Origin: Tetradesmus obliquus
Taxonomy: Eukaryota > Chlorophyta > Chlorophyceae > Sphaeropleales > Scenedesmaceae
Assembly: GCA_030272155.1 (NCBI GenBank)
Contig: CP126191.1
Location: 8,578,501-8,642,500, forward strand
Direction of reading: 5' to 3'
DNA: 64,000 bases
Shown: positions 1 through 13,477 of the stretch, one piece after another
Position numbering within the stretch: the stretch's first letter is position 1
Layout of the letters: each line of letters starts with the position of its first letter
Made by a program: the position numbers and the translations under genes
Notes under the pieces: generated by a model
The model's database searches: none
What the model was told of the DNA's origin: nothing
What the model saw: the letters and a program-made list of their open reading frames with translations, nothing else

Positions 1-2576
1 TGTGTTGCGGCGATGGCACCTGCTGCTTGACCAGGTGGGCGCGGGTGTTGTCACGGATGATGCGGATGCAAAGCATCATGGGCAGTCTGTGGGACGCACA
101 CGGCACTGTCGTGGGTGCAGCTTCAGCCGAAGTTGCTGATGCAGCAGCAGCTGTCATTGCGATGTTTGTACGTGGGTTGTGTGCATGGCTGGATGCATTT
201 TACGGGTGCATCTCCTCAGGGTGTCTGCAGGCAAAGGCTGCGCCTGCCGGCAACTGTGGTAGTGCTGTGTTTTTGTTGGCTGAACTGCAGACTTGAGACT
301 GCATGCCTCGGCTGCTGCTGGCTGCGCTGCGCAGATCAGTGCTAGGCGACCGTGTGTACTTGCTCTCTTCTTTCTACGCATGTAGTGGGTGCGTGTGCCA
401 GGTGTTGCGCGCCGGGGTAGTGCGCTGGCTTGGGCGGCTTACACAGGGATGGCCTAGTTGCCTTGAAGAGGCCGCATGCACTGATGCAGTTGCTGAGCAT
501 GCAGGCCTAGCCGGCGGAAAGTTGATGCATGCTTTAGTGTTTTAGCTTGTGCGTCTGCAGCCGGGTTATGTGCCCGTCACGCCATGGCAGCCTGACAGGC
601 CTGTCAGCCAAGGCCTGACAGCATTCGTTGCGCTGCTGCAAGCTAGCACACCCGCTCCTGCGGACGTGCAGAGCATCGAGAACTGACTGTCATTCTTGTA
701 CTGGTGTGTTGCGCATCGTGGTCAGTGTTTGCTGCCGGCTGATAATCCTTACGATGGCACACTGCTGCATGTTGTTTTGCAGCTGGCAGCATGTGTGCGG
801 CTGTGCCGTGCTGCTGTGCACTGCATGTGCCATTGTATTTTGTGCTTGGCATGCTACAGGCAGCTGCAGGCAGCGCTCGCGCCGCCTGTGCATTGAGCTG
901 CAAGGACTTGAGCTGCTGCCGGGCGGCGTGTGGCGCGCCACAGCTGCATTGAACGCATCAAGACCTGCCTTTCGTTGTCATGTCGGGCCAACTTGGCCTG
1001 CATTCCATAAGACTTACAACAGCGCGGCGGCGCAAGAGCAGCAGCATGTTGCTTTCTCTTTCCTCCAGTGCTCATCGCGTGCTGTGCTTGGCCGCCGGAG
1101 GCCACTCAGGGAGCCATGGCTCATGATTTGTTTTACTTGCTTTGGATCGCTTTGACGGCGCTGTAGCTGCTGCTGGCTGTGTTGCTTCTCACACTGTTCA
1201 GTTGCTCAGCCAGCACGCTTGGTCTGCCAAGATTTGTTGGTGTTGTGCAGCAATTTGGGCCGTGCATGATATCTTAGGTCGGCTGCTGGTGTGGTTGCTT
1301 AAAGGCCGTGCATGATATCTTAGGTGGGAATGGCTGGGGAGGTGAAAGCCGGCTGGGTCGATGGGACAGCTGGCACTGGAACTGGCGTGGTCTACCATGA
1401 CAGACCATGTTTGAATGCAGCCTGGTGTTACTTGCTGGCTATGCTGTGCCCTTGCTGATTACACATGTGTGTGTTGCACTGTGTTGCGCGCGTGTGTGTG
1501 TGTGTGTGGGGGGGGGGGGGCGCTGTTTTGCGCACTTGTGCTAATGCGCACTGAGTAATGACTGTGTGGGGCCCAGTGCTGGGAACTCTTGGGAGTCTTC
1601 CTACAACGCAGCGTCACAGGGTGTGATGTGAGATCAATGTGTTGTTATGTGGGGTATAGACTGCTCAAGGTTCCGTGCTCAAGACACATTGATTGGGGCC
1701 CTGGATGTGGCCAACATACTTGCTGCCCAAGGATGGCTGCAGGTCACGACCTCTTGTGTGTCCTTGGCAATGTTGCTTGCTTGATAGTGTGTGCTGCTTT
1801 GCCAGGAACTGGGTGATGCCGTGTGTACTGCCGGCAACTTGGTGACGGCCCTTGAGCAAACTCTGTTACACATTCAGGGTCTGCGATTGGGGTTTGGCTT
1901 CGGTTTGGGGTTTGGCTGCGGCACGGCAGCGTTCTTGTCGGGTTCCTGGTTGTTGGCCTGTGCGGCATTCGTTGAAATATCCCTTTGTGGAGTGTGCCCT
2001 GTGGAGCTTGGAGTGGTGATTTCACTGCCTGCTCTTGCTAGGCTCGCTGTGTGTGTGTTGATCGGAGGTGTGAGGTGGTCCTGATGTTAGGATCCGAGGT
2101 TGGCATGCCAGTGAAACAGTCAACAACGGCAGGGTGTAAATGGATAGTTACGGTGCCCTTTATATCAATGTATCTTAACTAATTGCACATTATACAAGTA
2201 GCGTCAATGCGGGTAACGTGGCGTTTCGACTGCAGGTGGTATTGGGTACTGCGAGGCGAAGCGATGACAGGCAGTTCTTGTGATGACGCATATGACATGT
2301 GTGCGTCCCTCATCCTACTTACCCTTCATCCTTCAGTATTCGATTGATATTGAATGCCCTTCAAGCCCAGCTGAGATAGTCCGAGGCAGTCTGCACTGCA
2401 ATTTCACCTACATTTTCACCCTAGCGCAGCACTCAGAAGACGCACGAGTTCAAGTAAACACGTTTGATCTATCACCTTGAAAAATTGCTGCAACTCGTTG
2501 TGCATAGCACGGCAGACCCGAGGCACACGCTTGCTGATCACAGCGCCTCCAGGTCATTGCCCCTGCTGTCGCCTTT
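1..2576. other. Non-coding stretch, G/T-rich then AT-richer
   Basis: No open frame here resembles a known protein. Positions 1 to about 2090 are rich in G and T on the + strand, like the introns and downstream flanks of + strand genes elsewhere in the window, so this may be the flank of a + gene lying to the left (inference). A TGTAA motif, the algal poly(A) signal type, lies at about 2135. After it the sequence turns AT-richer, including TTTATATC near 2158, and probably holds the promoter and 5' UTR of the RRM gene. A 22-bp direct repeat sits at 1259-1280 and 1304-1325, and a (GT)n-(G)n run at about 1491-1520. Confidence 0.5.
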
Positions 2577-4043
2577 ATGTCTGGGGCCACCACTAGCTTC
2601 ATGATGCAGGATGCTTCAGGACCCGGCATGCTGGCCCCATCCGGCGCCAGTGAATCGATGGGCTTCGCGCCCAACTCCAGTGGAATGATCCTGCAGCCCG
2701 TGTTCATCCCTCGACAGCCTGCGGCGTCAACACAAGCCTCGTATATGCCAAACTCCCCCCTTGGGTCAGTTGCAGCGAGCGCTTCTGCTGATTGGGCCTT
2801 TCTGCTGCGCTCTGCAGCAGCCATGACAGGCAGTAGCAGCCAGGCAGGACTTGCAGGAATGCTTGAGAGCATGGGTCATGGCTCTTCACCCAGTAATGTG
2901 CAGGACATGGGCCAAAACAGCGGCATGGGGCAAAACAGCGGCATGCGTGGTTCACCTCAGTTCAACAGCAGCCCCTCGCTGCTGTACAGCCCTGCGAGCA
3001 GCGCAGCGCCCAACAACAGCGCATACTACTCGATCAACGAGCTGGCTCCCGAGGGTCTGACTGCGCCAGACGCCAGCAGCATTGTGATGCAGCAGCTCAG
3101 CGGCAGCAACAACCTGGCCTCATCCATGTCAGCTGCTGCAGCAGCAGCTGCTGCTGCCAGCATGTACGACACAGGCGTGCAGACGCTGTTCCCCAGCGCC
3201 AGCAACAACCTCGCCATGGCAGCAGCAGGCGCGGCGCAGTGCGCAGTGCAGACGCAGGCGCTGCTGCAGCAGCAGGCCGCTGCAGTTAACAGCCTGAACA
3301 GCAACCTGAGCAGCATGGGTTTGAACGGTGCAGGCAATGGCATGAGTGGGGGGCTGGAGGAGTCGCTCAGCGGCAGCCTGTTTGCAGCGGCAGCAGCAGC
3401 AGCAGCAAACTCTGCCAAGCCTGTGTCCTCCAGCCTGTACATCAAGGTGCGCTGCACAGGCCATACAGCAACTGGAGCATCGTGCTCTGCAGTATGCCCG
3501 GGAGAATGCACTAGGGTTTGAGGTCGCCTGCGCACAACCCGTATCTGTGTGGCTGCGCCGCTCGGTGTGAATTGACCACGCACAGACATGTAGGGCTGGC
3601 ACATGTGGATTGAGCAGGTCATCAGTCTTTCGCAGTTGGTTGAGGCGTACAACAGGCTGAATGTTTTGCACTCCTGGCAGCACTGCGCCTCTCTGACCCT
3701 CTCTGCCTGCCCTCCTCCTTCCGCGCGTCTCTGTTTGCCCTCGCACCTACCTCTCTCTTTCCGCCACGCTCCTCTTCCCCCACAGAACCTGCCGCCTGAT
3801 GCCGATAAGCTCTTCCTGTACGAGAAGTTTTCGCCCTTTGGCGCCATCCTGTCGGTGAAGGTGCTCACCGACCCGCAGAGCGGCCAGTGCCGCGGCGTGG
3901 GCTTTGTCAACTTTGCGGAGCACGGCTCCGCGCTGCGCTCCATCCAGGCGCTGCATGGCACCAAGGTCGGCGACAAGTCGATGCACGTGAGCCTGCAGAC
4001 GCCGCGCATCCGCGCGTCCGCGCTGCACACCGGCCCCATGTGA
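2577..4043 (+). CDS. RNA-binding protein with one C-terminal RRM
   Basis: Two exons, 2577-3446 and 3786-4043, join in phase 0 across a 339-nt intron (GTGCGC..ACAG) to give 375 residues. The first 285 residues are low complexity, rich in Ser, Ala, Gln, Asn, Gly and Met. The intron splits the RRM right after its RNP2 strand: LYIK ends exon 1 and NLPPDADKLFLYEKF opens exon 2. RNP1 is RGVGFVNF, so both RNA-contacting motifs are intact. The fold resembles the last RRM of ELAV/CUGBP-type proteins, which bind U/GU-rich mRNA, but exact orthology is not visible. The frame has a stop at 2535 upstream of this ATG, so 2577 is the first start in the exon; an extra upstream exon carrying more RRMs cannot be excluded. 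Function in mRNA regulation is inferred from the domain only. Confidence 0.82.
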
Positions 4044-7000
4044 AGCCCCACGTGAGGCCCAATGTGAGGCCCCATGTGATGCAAGCTCCCATGCGAGGTG
4101 GCTGGCTGCGGCTGGCTGCGGCAGCCGCGTCAGCGGTGAGACATGATGGTGTTGGGTGTGGTTCTGGTGGGTGGGTGTAAGCGTGGGTGTGGAGGATGAG
4201 GTGGAGGGGTGCGGCATTTGGCAGTAGCGGCTTGCTGGTTGCAGGCGCTGGCTTGTGTGATGTGGCAACAGGAAACGAGCTCTGTCCAGACTTGTGTGGG
4301 AGAGAGTGTTGCAGGCAGTAGTAGTCCGGCAAGGGGCGGCGCTACTGAATAACATGAGCAGTTGTCTGTATGTACGTCAGCGGGCTTTCATTTCTGAGCT
4401 GTCAGGGCGTGTTTCTTGTTACCGGCAGTTGTAGTCTTCAGGACTGTTGAGTGTTTGCCTTTTACATGTTTCATCGCTGATACAGCTGGAGGCGTGAGGG
4501 CTGGGATGCGGTGTGTTGCTGCCTTGGAAGGCTCTTATGCTGCCGTTTGTGGTGGGGGCCATTGCGTATCTGTCTGTGTACTGGCATTGAACGACGGTGG
4601 CTGTGTGCTTTTCGGCGCAATGCGCGTGCAGCGTTGACATGTGCTTTGGCATTATACTGTAAGCTTCTTTACGTAAGACGTGTACGTCGTTGCTGGTGGT
4701 GGCCCACACACCATACGTTGCATTGCTTGCTGTCCCTGTTGGTGTGGAAGTGACAGGCGGGCTTTGAGTGGGAGAATTCTTGGCAGGTTGTGCAGGCTTA
4801 TGTTTGCGCATGCTGTTGGTGTGCAGTTTTGCTTGGTGCCACCAGGCAGCTGTCTGTACATGAGCACGACAACAGCAGAGTTGATATCATATAGCAAAGG
4901 CGCAATGGTCTGTTGGGTGTGCTGCCACTTGTGTGCAGCAGCGATGGTGTGCAATATTATACTATCAACGGAGGTGGCCAATTGGCTGACAAAGGATGTG
5001 TTGAACCTGATGCATGACAGCACCCAGGGCCTAAGGGCAGTGACTTTGTACATCCAGCGAAGGTTGCAGTGGCTCCCACTTGAAGCTGCACTACAGTTGT
5101 TACTTGGGCAGTTGGCCCTGCAAGGGATCAGTGTGCTTGCAACTGCGGTGCCTTACTACTGCCACATGCGATGCTGTTGCTACTGCCGCATGCAATGCTA
5201 TTGCTGCAGATGTAAAACTGGAGGTGATAGGCCAGCGCCAGGTTTGGGTGCTTGATATACTTGTCGGCTGCACAATGATAGTGTGGTGCATGCTCTACAT
5301 GGTATGCTTGTACTTGTTGCCGCAATTGCCGCAACCTTCGTGTGGCGCAGTGTTGCACAGGTGCATGGTATTAGCTGCGCAGTGCCAACCGGCTGGCTTC
5401 ATGGCTGCCGCCAGCTGTGTATAGGCGTCTGTGCCTTGCCGTGTACTTGTTGCCTGAGCACCGCCTGCTTGGCGGCTTACTTCAGCAGCGGCTTACTTCA
5501 GCGGTGTATGTTAAGACGCAATCAGGGGCTCAGGTGCTGCGCAGCTTGTCACATTGAGAGCCCGCGCCATCAACACACGTTTGCAGGTGGTTAAGTGAAG
5601 TGCAGATTGCAGTGTGGGCTGAGCGGCGCTGCTGTGTGTGCGTGGCAGCGCCTCAGCGCGCCACCTCCGCCCACTGCCAGTCCCCTGAGCAGCTCTGGTA
5701 TTCATCAACTGCCTACTTTTTCACTGGCTCGCCGTTCGCGGTTGAATGCGTTCCTCTTTACCCTTTAATCCAGCGACAGCAATGTCCTCACCTAACGTTC
5801 CTGGTTGCTTATCGAAGAGATAAGGCCGGAGGATTTGGCAATGCATACCTTGTGATGGTGTGTGCTCTCGTCAGCATTATGCTAATGTATATGTACGGTA
5901 CACACAGAGCTGTGACAGTGCATGCCACAGGCCCCCGCGCGGATGTGGTGGGCATGTGATGGAGAGCATCAGCCTCATCCAACATGGTTAAGTCCAATTG
6001 GCTTACACCTGCAGCTGTGTAGCTGGTTAACGCCAGCAGCTTATGCCAGTAGAATGAATCGCAATCTTTTGACAGGGAATCAAAGCCCTGTGGTTATTCT
6101 GCAGGAAGTGTTGTTTGCACATCGTGCAGTGCATCCAGGGTGGCTGTTGCATGCATCCAGATGCTGCACGTTGTGCATAGAACCTGTGTTTCTGCAGATT
6201 GATGCTCTGTCGGGTGGTCCCTGCCCTCTCTACCACATAGGCACTTGTCTTCTGTATGCGTTGTGTCAACATGCCTCTATGCTGCATATGTATGTGTGGG
6301 CATGCGGATGGTCAGACTGATGCTGCCATGCTACTGGCAGCTGCTGCTGCAGCAATGAAGGAGTTTTAGGCCTAGCAACGTGACATGCCTGGGCGGACTT
6401 TTGCCACAAGGCTTCATGTTTGCACTTCATAGTATGAGTAGACATCTGTGGCAGGCCAGCAGCAATGTTAGCAAGTTGGACTTGAGTTGCTTGTTCCGCC
6501 TGATGAACCGGCTGCAGCCCACGCAGTGTATGTTGGATAATGATAGTTGCAGTTGTTTTCGCAGTTGTTTTTGCTGGGGTTGGCACAACATTGCTGTGCT
6601 GCAGCACAATGGCACAGTCAGTATTGTGCTGGTCACAGAGGTGTTGGCCTGCAGTGTGAGGCCAATGGTGCCCCAGATGCTGCTGAGTTGTGGCGGTGGC
6701 TTCTTTGGTAACATTTATTTCAAAAACCATTACTGCATCTTCTACAGGTGTTGGATGGGACAGAGGTAGGGGTGCCAGATGCTGAGGGAAGGATATGCTG
6801 GGAAATCGTGCGGTGCAGTGACTATGTGGTGCCTTGCACGTCCTTTTCACAGTGGCCAGCTAGCCTGCTTATTTTTCGTACATATGCGAAGGCATGAAGC
6901 AGTGAACATGGACGCATACTTACTAGGCACGTGTCAACAGCTATAGAGTTGGGTTGTCCAGCTGGTCCAGCAGTCCGGGGTACTGTGAGCAGTGTAGTAG

Positions 7001-7238
7001 CACCTTGATGCTGGTTGCTGACAGGAGCACTGACGGTTATAATCAGTGGTGGTGCCCTTGGTCAAACCTGTGTACAGTTTGTCAAGCGTTCTGCCGATTT
7101 GTGAGCTGCTGGAAGGTGCGCTCTCCCGGGTGATTCTGTTTGTCCGTGGAGATCCACGTAAAAGTTGCGAAGCGCCAGAGCACGCACACCAACACGTTTT
7201 TCTTAGTGTGATCAACAAGTTCGCGCTTCACAGACAGC
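4044..7238. other. G/T-rich gap after the RRM gene
   Basis: No supported gene. The + strand stays G/T-rich from the RRM stop to about 6850, and TGTAA motifs occur near 4176, 4655 and 5208, so part of this may be 3' UTR or read-through transcript. Short local duplications are present, for example a repeated CGGCTTACTTCAGC at 5472-5505. From about 6850 the skew fades; 6850-7238 is the likely promoter and 5' UTR of the next gene. Confidence 0.4.
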
Positions 7239-9714
7239 ATGCAAGGCCTGAGCAGCAACAACCCTTTTGCAGCAGAAGCTACACCAGGTGCTGGCAACAC
7301 CACAGGGGCTCCAAACAGTAACCCTGGTGCAGTCCCCGGCTATCCATCCGCTGGAGGGTCACAATATTATCCTTCTGTGCCTCAGCCGGCTCCTGCAGCG
7401 CCGCAAACGTACCCTGGCATGTATGCTGCTGCACCAGGGGCAGCACCAGGTGTACCGCCAGCAGCTGGGCAGTATGGTTACGCTGCAACTCCTGGGTATC
7501 CCTCATTTACGGGCCCCAGTGCAGACAGCAATGGTGCTAGTGCACCAGCAGCGTATGGTTACCCGCCAGTGGCAGGCTCTGGTGCTGTTGGCAGCAACAG
7601 TGCCAGCACAGCACCAGGAGGTGCAGGTGCTGGGTGGACACCAGGTATGTGCCTTTGGGGCAGGCAAAGAAGACAGATGACTTTGTTTTTTGTAATTTGG
7701 TGCAGCTGATAGGATGCGGGTATGCTGACATGAACACGCGATGCTCGCATCATTTAGGGCTGAGCAACTTGAGCAGGAGACGCATGCGCCAGTATCATTC
7801 CTTTACTAGTACATCATGCTGCACAAAGCATGCAATGGATATAATTCACAGTACACCTTGCCAATGGGGCTGCAAGCAGTCTGATTGCTGGAACGCTCTA
7901 GATGGTTTCAAGCGGCGGCGTCTGGCTGGCAGCAGGTGTGCCATCATGGCAAGGTGAAAGTACACGTTGCCAGTGTATGCCATGGCATGGCATATACTGC
8001 TCCTGGCCCAGTGCAGCTGTACAGCATTTGCCAGGCTTGCGTCATCACCACAACACCTGCCACTGCTGTGCTTGCTGCCCCTGCGGTGTCTCTCCTCTTT
8101 ACTGTTGCAACAACAACCTGATGTACAGAGGGCGTGCAGCCGTCGCCAGGAGCTCCCGGGCAGTTTGGGCACTACGGCCACCTGCAGTACGCCCCAAGCT
8201 TCAACACGGCTGCAGGCACAGCACAAGCAGCAGCAGCGACAGCAGCAGTAGCCAGCCTCAGCCTGGCGGGCGCCGCCAGCTCCTCTGACCCGGCACCTGC
8301 AGCGCAAGGCAGCTGGGCCGGCCAGCAGCTGCTTGCAGGAACGCAGCCGCTTGCAGGAACGCAGCCGCTTGCAGGAACTGGCGGCTGGGTGCTGCAGGGC
8401 CCTCACCTGCCACCACAGCCGCAGCAACAGATCGTGGGGCCGCATGTGCGCTTCAACAACTATGATCCTGCAAGCGGCAGCTGGGGCGTGTCTGTGCTGG
8501 TGGTGTCTAGCCCGGGGCTTGCAGGAAGCACGGTGCAGCTGCACTACGGGGTCAACGCTCCTGCAAGCCAGTCTGCACCCTCAATGGTGCTGGATGAGTT
8601 CATGGGTGAGTGCTGCTGTTGCTTCCACCATCTGCAGATGATTGAAGTGGTTGGCCAGTGTATGCTGGCACAGCTGAGCTGGGCAGTTGCACTGTTGCGC
8701 ATTCACTGGGCATAGCCATGCTTGATATGTCGCTTGCAGTAACCCCAAATATTCGGCGGAACAAAAGCAGCAACAGCAGTACGACGCACCTGCCCTACTG
8801 CTGCACCATGCTGCCTGCTGTTGCTCCCGCCACCAGGCTACAAGTTCTGGCGCTTTGACATCAAAGTGGTGCTTGGCGAGCAGCCTGGTGTGCTCAATTA
8901 CCTGGTGGGCCTAGTGGGTGGCCAGGCACCCATTGCCTCACACAGCATCTGCCTGCCTGCAAGGTGCGCGCAGCAGCAGCGGCGCTTGGCCGCAGCAGAC
9001 TCGGCTACTGCCGCAGCAGCAGCAGCAGCCACAGCAAGGGTGCCGGCTGCTGTTTGCTAGGCCTGCAGGATGCAACAGGGCATTAAGAGTTGCGGTTGTT
9101 GCATCATGTTATGTTTTTTACACATCAAGTTGGGCAGCCAGCTGCTGCGCTGCATGCTTCCCTCGTGTCAGCTGCTCGACACCTTGCTGTTGCATGTGCA
9201 TCCAAATCCAGCTGCTGTTGCAGCTGGCAATGTAGAGCAGGGGTTTCTGTCGTGTTTTTGTGGTGCTGAGTTATCAAGTGCTGCTGCTGCCCTGCCCTGT
9301 GTTGTGGTTGGGGTGCGCAGGCAGGAGCACTGGCGCTGGGTGTTCTACAGCTGCAACGGCTTCCACGAGGATGCTCCACAGGTGCAACGCAATGACGTGT
9401 ACATCAGCAGGGCAGCAACCGCGCTCAAGAACAGCGCATCACAGCACCTTGGCTTGGCATGCTTGCAGCGTCTGCGCTGCAAAATGTTGTCATCATAGCT
9501 TCCTGGGTGTGGTGCTGCTGAGTGTGCGTGGCATGCACGGCATGCACACATCACCAGGCACAGCCTGCTACGGTACTGCAGCGCGTGCCCGTTGCACCAC
9601 CTGCAGCTTGCGGCAACGGCTGGCTCCCAAGCCCTCCGCGCATCATGCAGCAGCAGTCACAGCGCGACCTGCTGACCCCGCACATGCCGCGTCCACCCCT
9701 GCCTCCACACAAAC

Positions 9715-9771
<57 letters not shown>

Positions 9772-12700
9772 GTTGCCAGGTCAAGTATGGCGGCATCTCC
9801 AACCTGTGGCGCGACCTGATGCAGCGCCACACGCAGGCCCGCTACCACCTGCAGGTCGGCGGTGGAGACCAGATCTACGCTGACAGGCTCTTCCATGCGC
9901 CCAGCCTGCAGCCGTGGCTTAAGATCGACAATCATGAGGTGAGCTGACGAGCCGGCTGGCTGGTTGTTGTGTTGCCTTGGGCAGCTTTGCGCTTCACGAG
10001 GGTGCTGCATTGGCTGCTGCTCAATGCTGCGATGTACGTGTGCGTAGATGTGCAGCAGGACATGTTCACAAGGAGTTCACAGACATTAAGCAGTGTACTG
10101 AAGCTGCGGCTGCCAACATGTGCTCAGTCAGCTGCCTGCCTGAGGCTGCTCCTGCAGCCCAGCCTCTGCCGTCACATGCAGCAAGGAACATAACATTTGC
10201 ATGACTCCCAACCCCTGCTTTCTGTACACTTTCTGTACACTCTTTAAACAACTTCCCGCCCTGCCAGGTGCGGGCGCGCGAGCCGTTCACTCCGGGCATG
10301 CTGGCGGAGGTGGAGCAGTTCTACTTTGGCTCTTACATGGCACACTTTGCGGAGCCCGCCTTTGCAGCAGCGCTGGCGGCCATCCCCTTCACCTTTAGCT
10401 GGGACGGTGAGCAGATGCTGCTGCGGCTGCTGCTGCTGGGACGGTCAGCAGATGATGCCTGCCGATGCTGAAGCGATTAAGAAGTGCTCGCGTCCAGGGG
10501 CAGCGCTGCGCCTGGTATGCAGCTGCAGCAGTTAAGTTGTGACATGCTCCCTTTGGGCTGTGACTAAAGCTCGCTGCAAGCGTGGCAAGGTGGTCTGATG
10601 TTGTGACATGCTTGCAACGCGCTGCTGCTGCTGCTGCTGCTGCTGCTGCCGCCGGCCAGACCACGACATCTTTGACGGCTGGGGTAGTTACCCCGACTAC
10701 CTGCAGCGCAGCGCCGTTTTCCAGGGCCTGTTTGCGGTGGCGCGCCGCTTCTACCTGCTGTTCCAGCAGCACGCACGCTACGACAATGCCAGCACAATCA
10801 GCGCAACGCTGGGCGAGTACAGCTACCACCAGGTACGGGGCGCAGCGCAAGGTTGGCTTGTGTGTGGGGGGTTTGTATTATTATAGAGTTTGATCAAGAC
10901 AGGTGTAGCTCCTGCGGGCGCGGCGCAAGGTTTGCTTGCGCCCAGAGGTCATGCTTGCAGGGGATCGGTGCAGCACAATGCATTGAAAAACCAGCGTCAC
11001 TGAGACGGCGTGCATCACACGGCAGGTTCCTTGCTTCATAGCCTCTAGTGTGTTGTCCGTGTGCTGGCGCTGCAGATGACCACCTGCAGATGCTTCACTA
11101 CCTTTGATTAGGCACGACGTGTTTGTTTAAAGCACGGCATGTGCCAGCGCGCGCTGCCTGCGTCAGTAGCCACCAGCACTTGCTTTGTTTGCTGCCCTGC
11201 TGCACCTTTGGCCCCTGCTGCAGGTCCGCAGCATCGGCCCGAATGTGGTGCTACTGTCGCCCGATACCCGCAGCGAGCGCACCATCAACCAGGTAAGTCT
11301 GGCATTCTGCAAGCACTGTAGCCAGCTGGCACGTGTGGAGTGCTGCTACGCCAGCAGGACAGCAGCTGTCTGCTTTTCCCACCACATGGAATATGCTTAT
11401 TGCTTGGCGCTGCGCTGCTTGTGGTGTGGCTCTGCACAATTTGGCCAGCACCCAGTGTATCCTTTGATGGCGCTGCATGCTGCTCGCCATGCATCACTCC
11501 CCTGCCTCCTGCAGTCCATCAGCGCTCTGGCTGCACCCCATGCGCAGCTCCTACAGAGCGCTTGGCGTATGTAGCATGAGCGACTTATGATTGTGAGAGT
11601 GTTTTCATGAGATGGAGCACCTCACAGTTCGCATCCCCCACGCTCAAAACGGGTGCAAAACTTTTGCTCCCTATGTGCTTGAGCTGCAGCCCCCAGCACA
11701 GCGGCCGCGCGGACAACTGCTGTGTACACGCACGCTTTCTTCCTTGTTCATTCTGCAACCCGCTTCCTTTCCTTCCTTTCTTGCAGGTGGTCCCTGCCCC
11801 AGGCTGGCAGCTGCTGTTTGACGAGGCAGCGCGCCGCCTGGCGGCTGGCCGCGGCTGCATCCAGCACCTGCTAGTGCTGCTGCCGGTGCCCATTGTGTAC
11901 CCGAAGATCCCTGTGAGTGAAAGTCTGCTGGCCAGCCTTCAGGGCGGCATGCGCAACAGCAAGGCGCTGCGCGACGCGCTGGCTAAGATCAGCGGCGACA
12001 GCGGCGCCGTGAATGTGTTCGGGGAGCCTGACATTCTGGACGACCTGCAGGTGCGCTGCTGTGTGGAGTTACGTGGTTACTGCTGTGTGGTACTACGTGG
12101 TTACTGCTATGTGATACTACGTGGTTGTGACTGTGGCTGTTACTGCTATGTGATACTACGTGGTGGTGACTGTGGCTGTTACTGCTATGTGTATTACATG
12201 GTGGTGACTGTAGCTGTTACAGTGTGTGTGGCGTTGCCTTGATGAGCGGTCAGCATGGCGTGTTTGGGAGCCCGAGGTTTTGGATGGCCTGCAGGTGCTG
12301 TGCTGCTGTAGTGTGGACAACTGGGTGTGCTGGGGTGCTGCAGTGTGTCTTGTACGTGCGATGCTGCAGTGCGCTGCAGTGTGTTCACTTTGGTGCTGTG
12401 TTGCACAGTTCACATCATGTCAGCAGATGAGCCGGAAGGAGCGCTCTGTGGTGCGGTTGTATGACACCAGTCACGGCACGCATTGAGAGAGGATAGTTAC
12501 ATGAGGGTCCTGGCACCATCTTGGATGGCATGAGCCACAACTGGTTGAACACATGGTCTGAAACCGCAAAAGGAGCTTTGACCAAGATGCCGAGGTGTGG
12601 TTTCTGCAAGTATGTGGGCATCTGCCTCCCTCAGCTGGTGGGCTCTGATGTTGGTGGTATTGCCAGATACTTGAAGGTGCCAGATGCTTGAAGGTGGATC

Positions 12701-13423
12701 GGCACTGCTGTCCTTTGGTGTGTTTGCAGGACCACTGGAGTGCTGCAGAGCATGTGCAGGAGCGGCAGATGGTTGTGCGGCGCTTGCAGGTGAGGCACAG
12801 TCCTGCAACAGGTGCTGCTGCAACCGCACCCGTCGCACCAGCAGCAGCTGCTAGCAGCACCCACGCATGTGTGCAAGGAGCGCAAGTCTGCTGCCGAAGC
12901 GCAGCGCTTGTACAGCTGGGCATGCTGCTCACCACAGGTATCGGCTAGTGAGTTTTGTGCCACATTCCTATGCATTTGAGTGCCCACCTAGCTCCAGACC
13001 TTTGCTGTGCGGCCGTTGCCTAGTTGTTACAGCTCTTGTTGTTGGTGTCGCAGTCGCTGCAGGACCCATGCAGTTGGCTGCTTTCACTCGCTGCTGCCTG
13101 CTGCAGGCGCTGGCTGAGCAGCACAGTGTGCGTGTGACATTCTTGTCTGGCGACGTGCACGTGGGTGCGTACGGCTGCTTCCAGGCACATCCCAAGCAGT
13201 ACCTGCGGGTGGTCGACCCCAAGTTCATGATGCAGGTGGGGCGGGGCACCAGTGAGAAAGAGCGGGAAGGGTGACACCGGTGTCTGAGTGCGGCACACGT
13301 GGTAGACACGTATCTCCACAATTCGGTTACCGGTCCGCGCCAATTGCAGTCATATAGCGCACTGACGCTGAGGCTGCGGTGTGGCCATCGAGCGCTGTGC
13401 CTTGCTGGCTTCAGTTGGCGTTG

Positions 13424-13477
<54 letters not shown>

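Noticed and set aside
628-1155. 175-codon + frame
   Set aside because: Cys/Trp/Leu-rich from the G/T bias; no domain, no splice logic, similar frames occur throughout the skewed gaps.
3026-4084. 352-codon minus frame opposite the RRM gene
   Set aside because: Shadow of the coding strand; the + strand has intact RNP1/RNP2 and a good intron.
9551-9832. Poly-Ser and poly-Leu frames over CTG tracts
   Set aside because: Produced by the triplet tract lying in an intron just before an acceptor; the same occurs at 13350-13580, 35434-35919 and 61334-61600.
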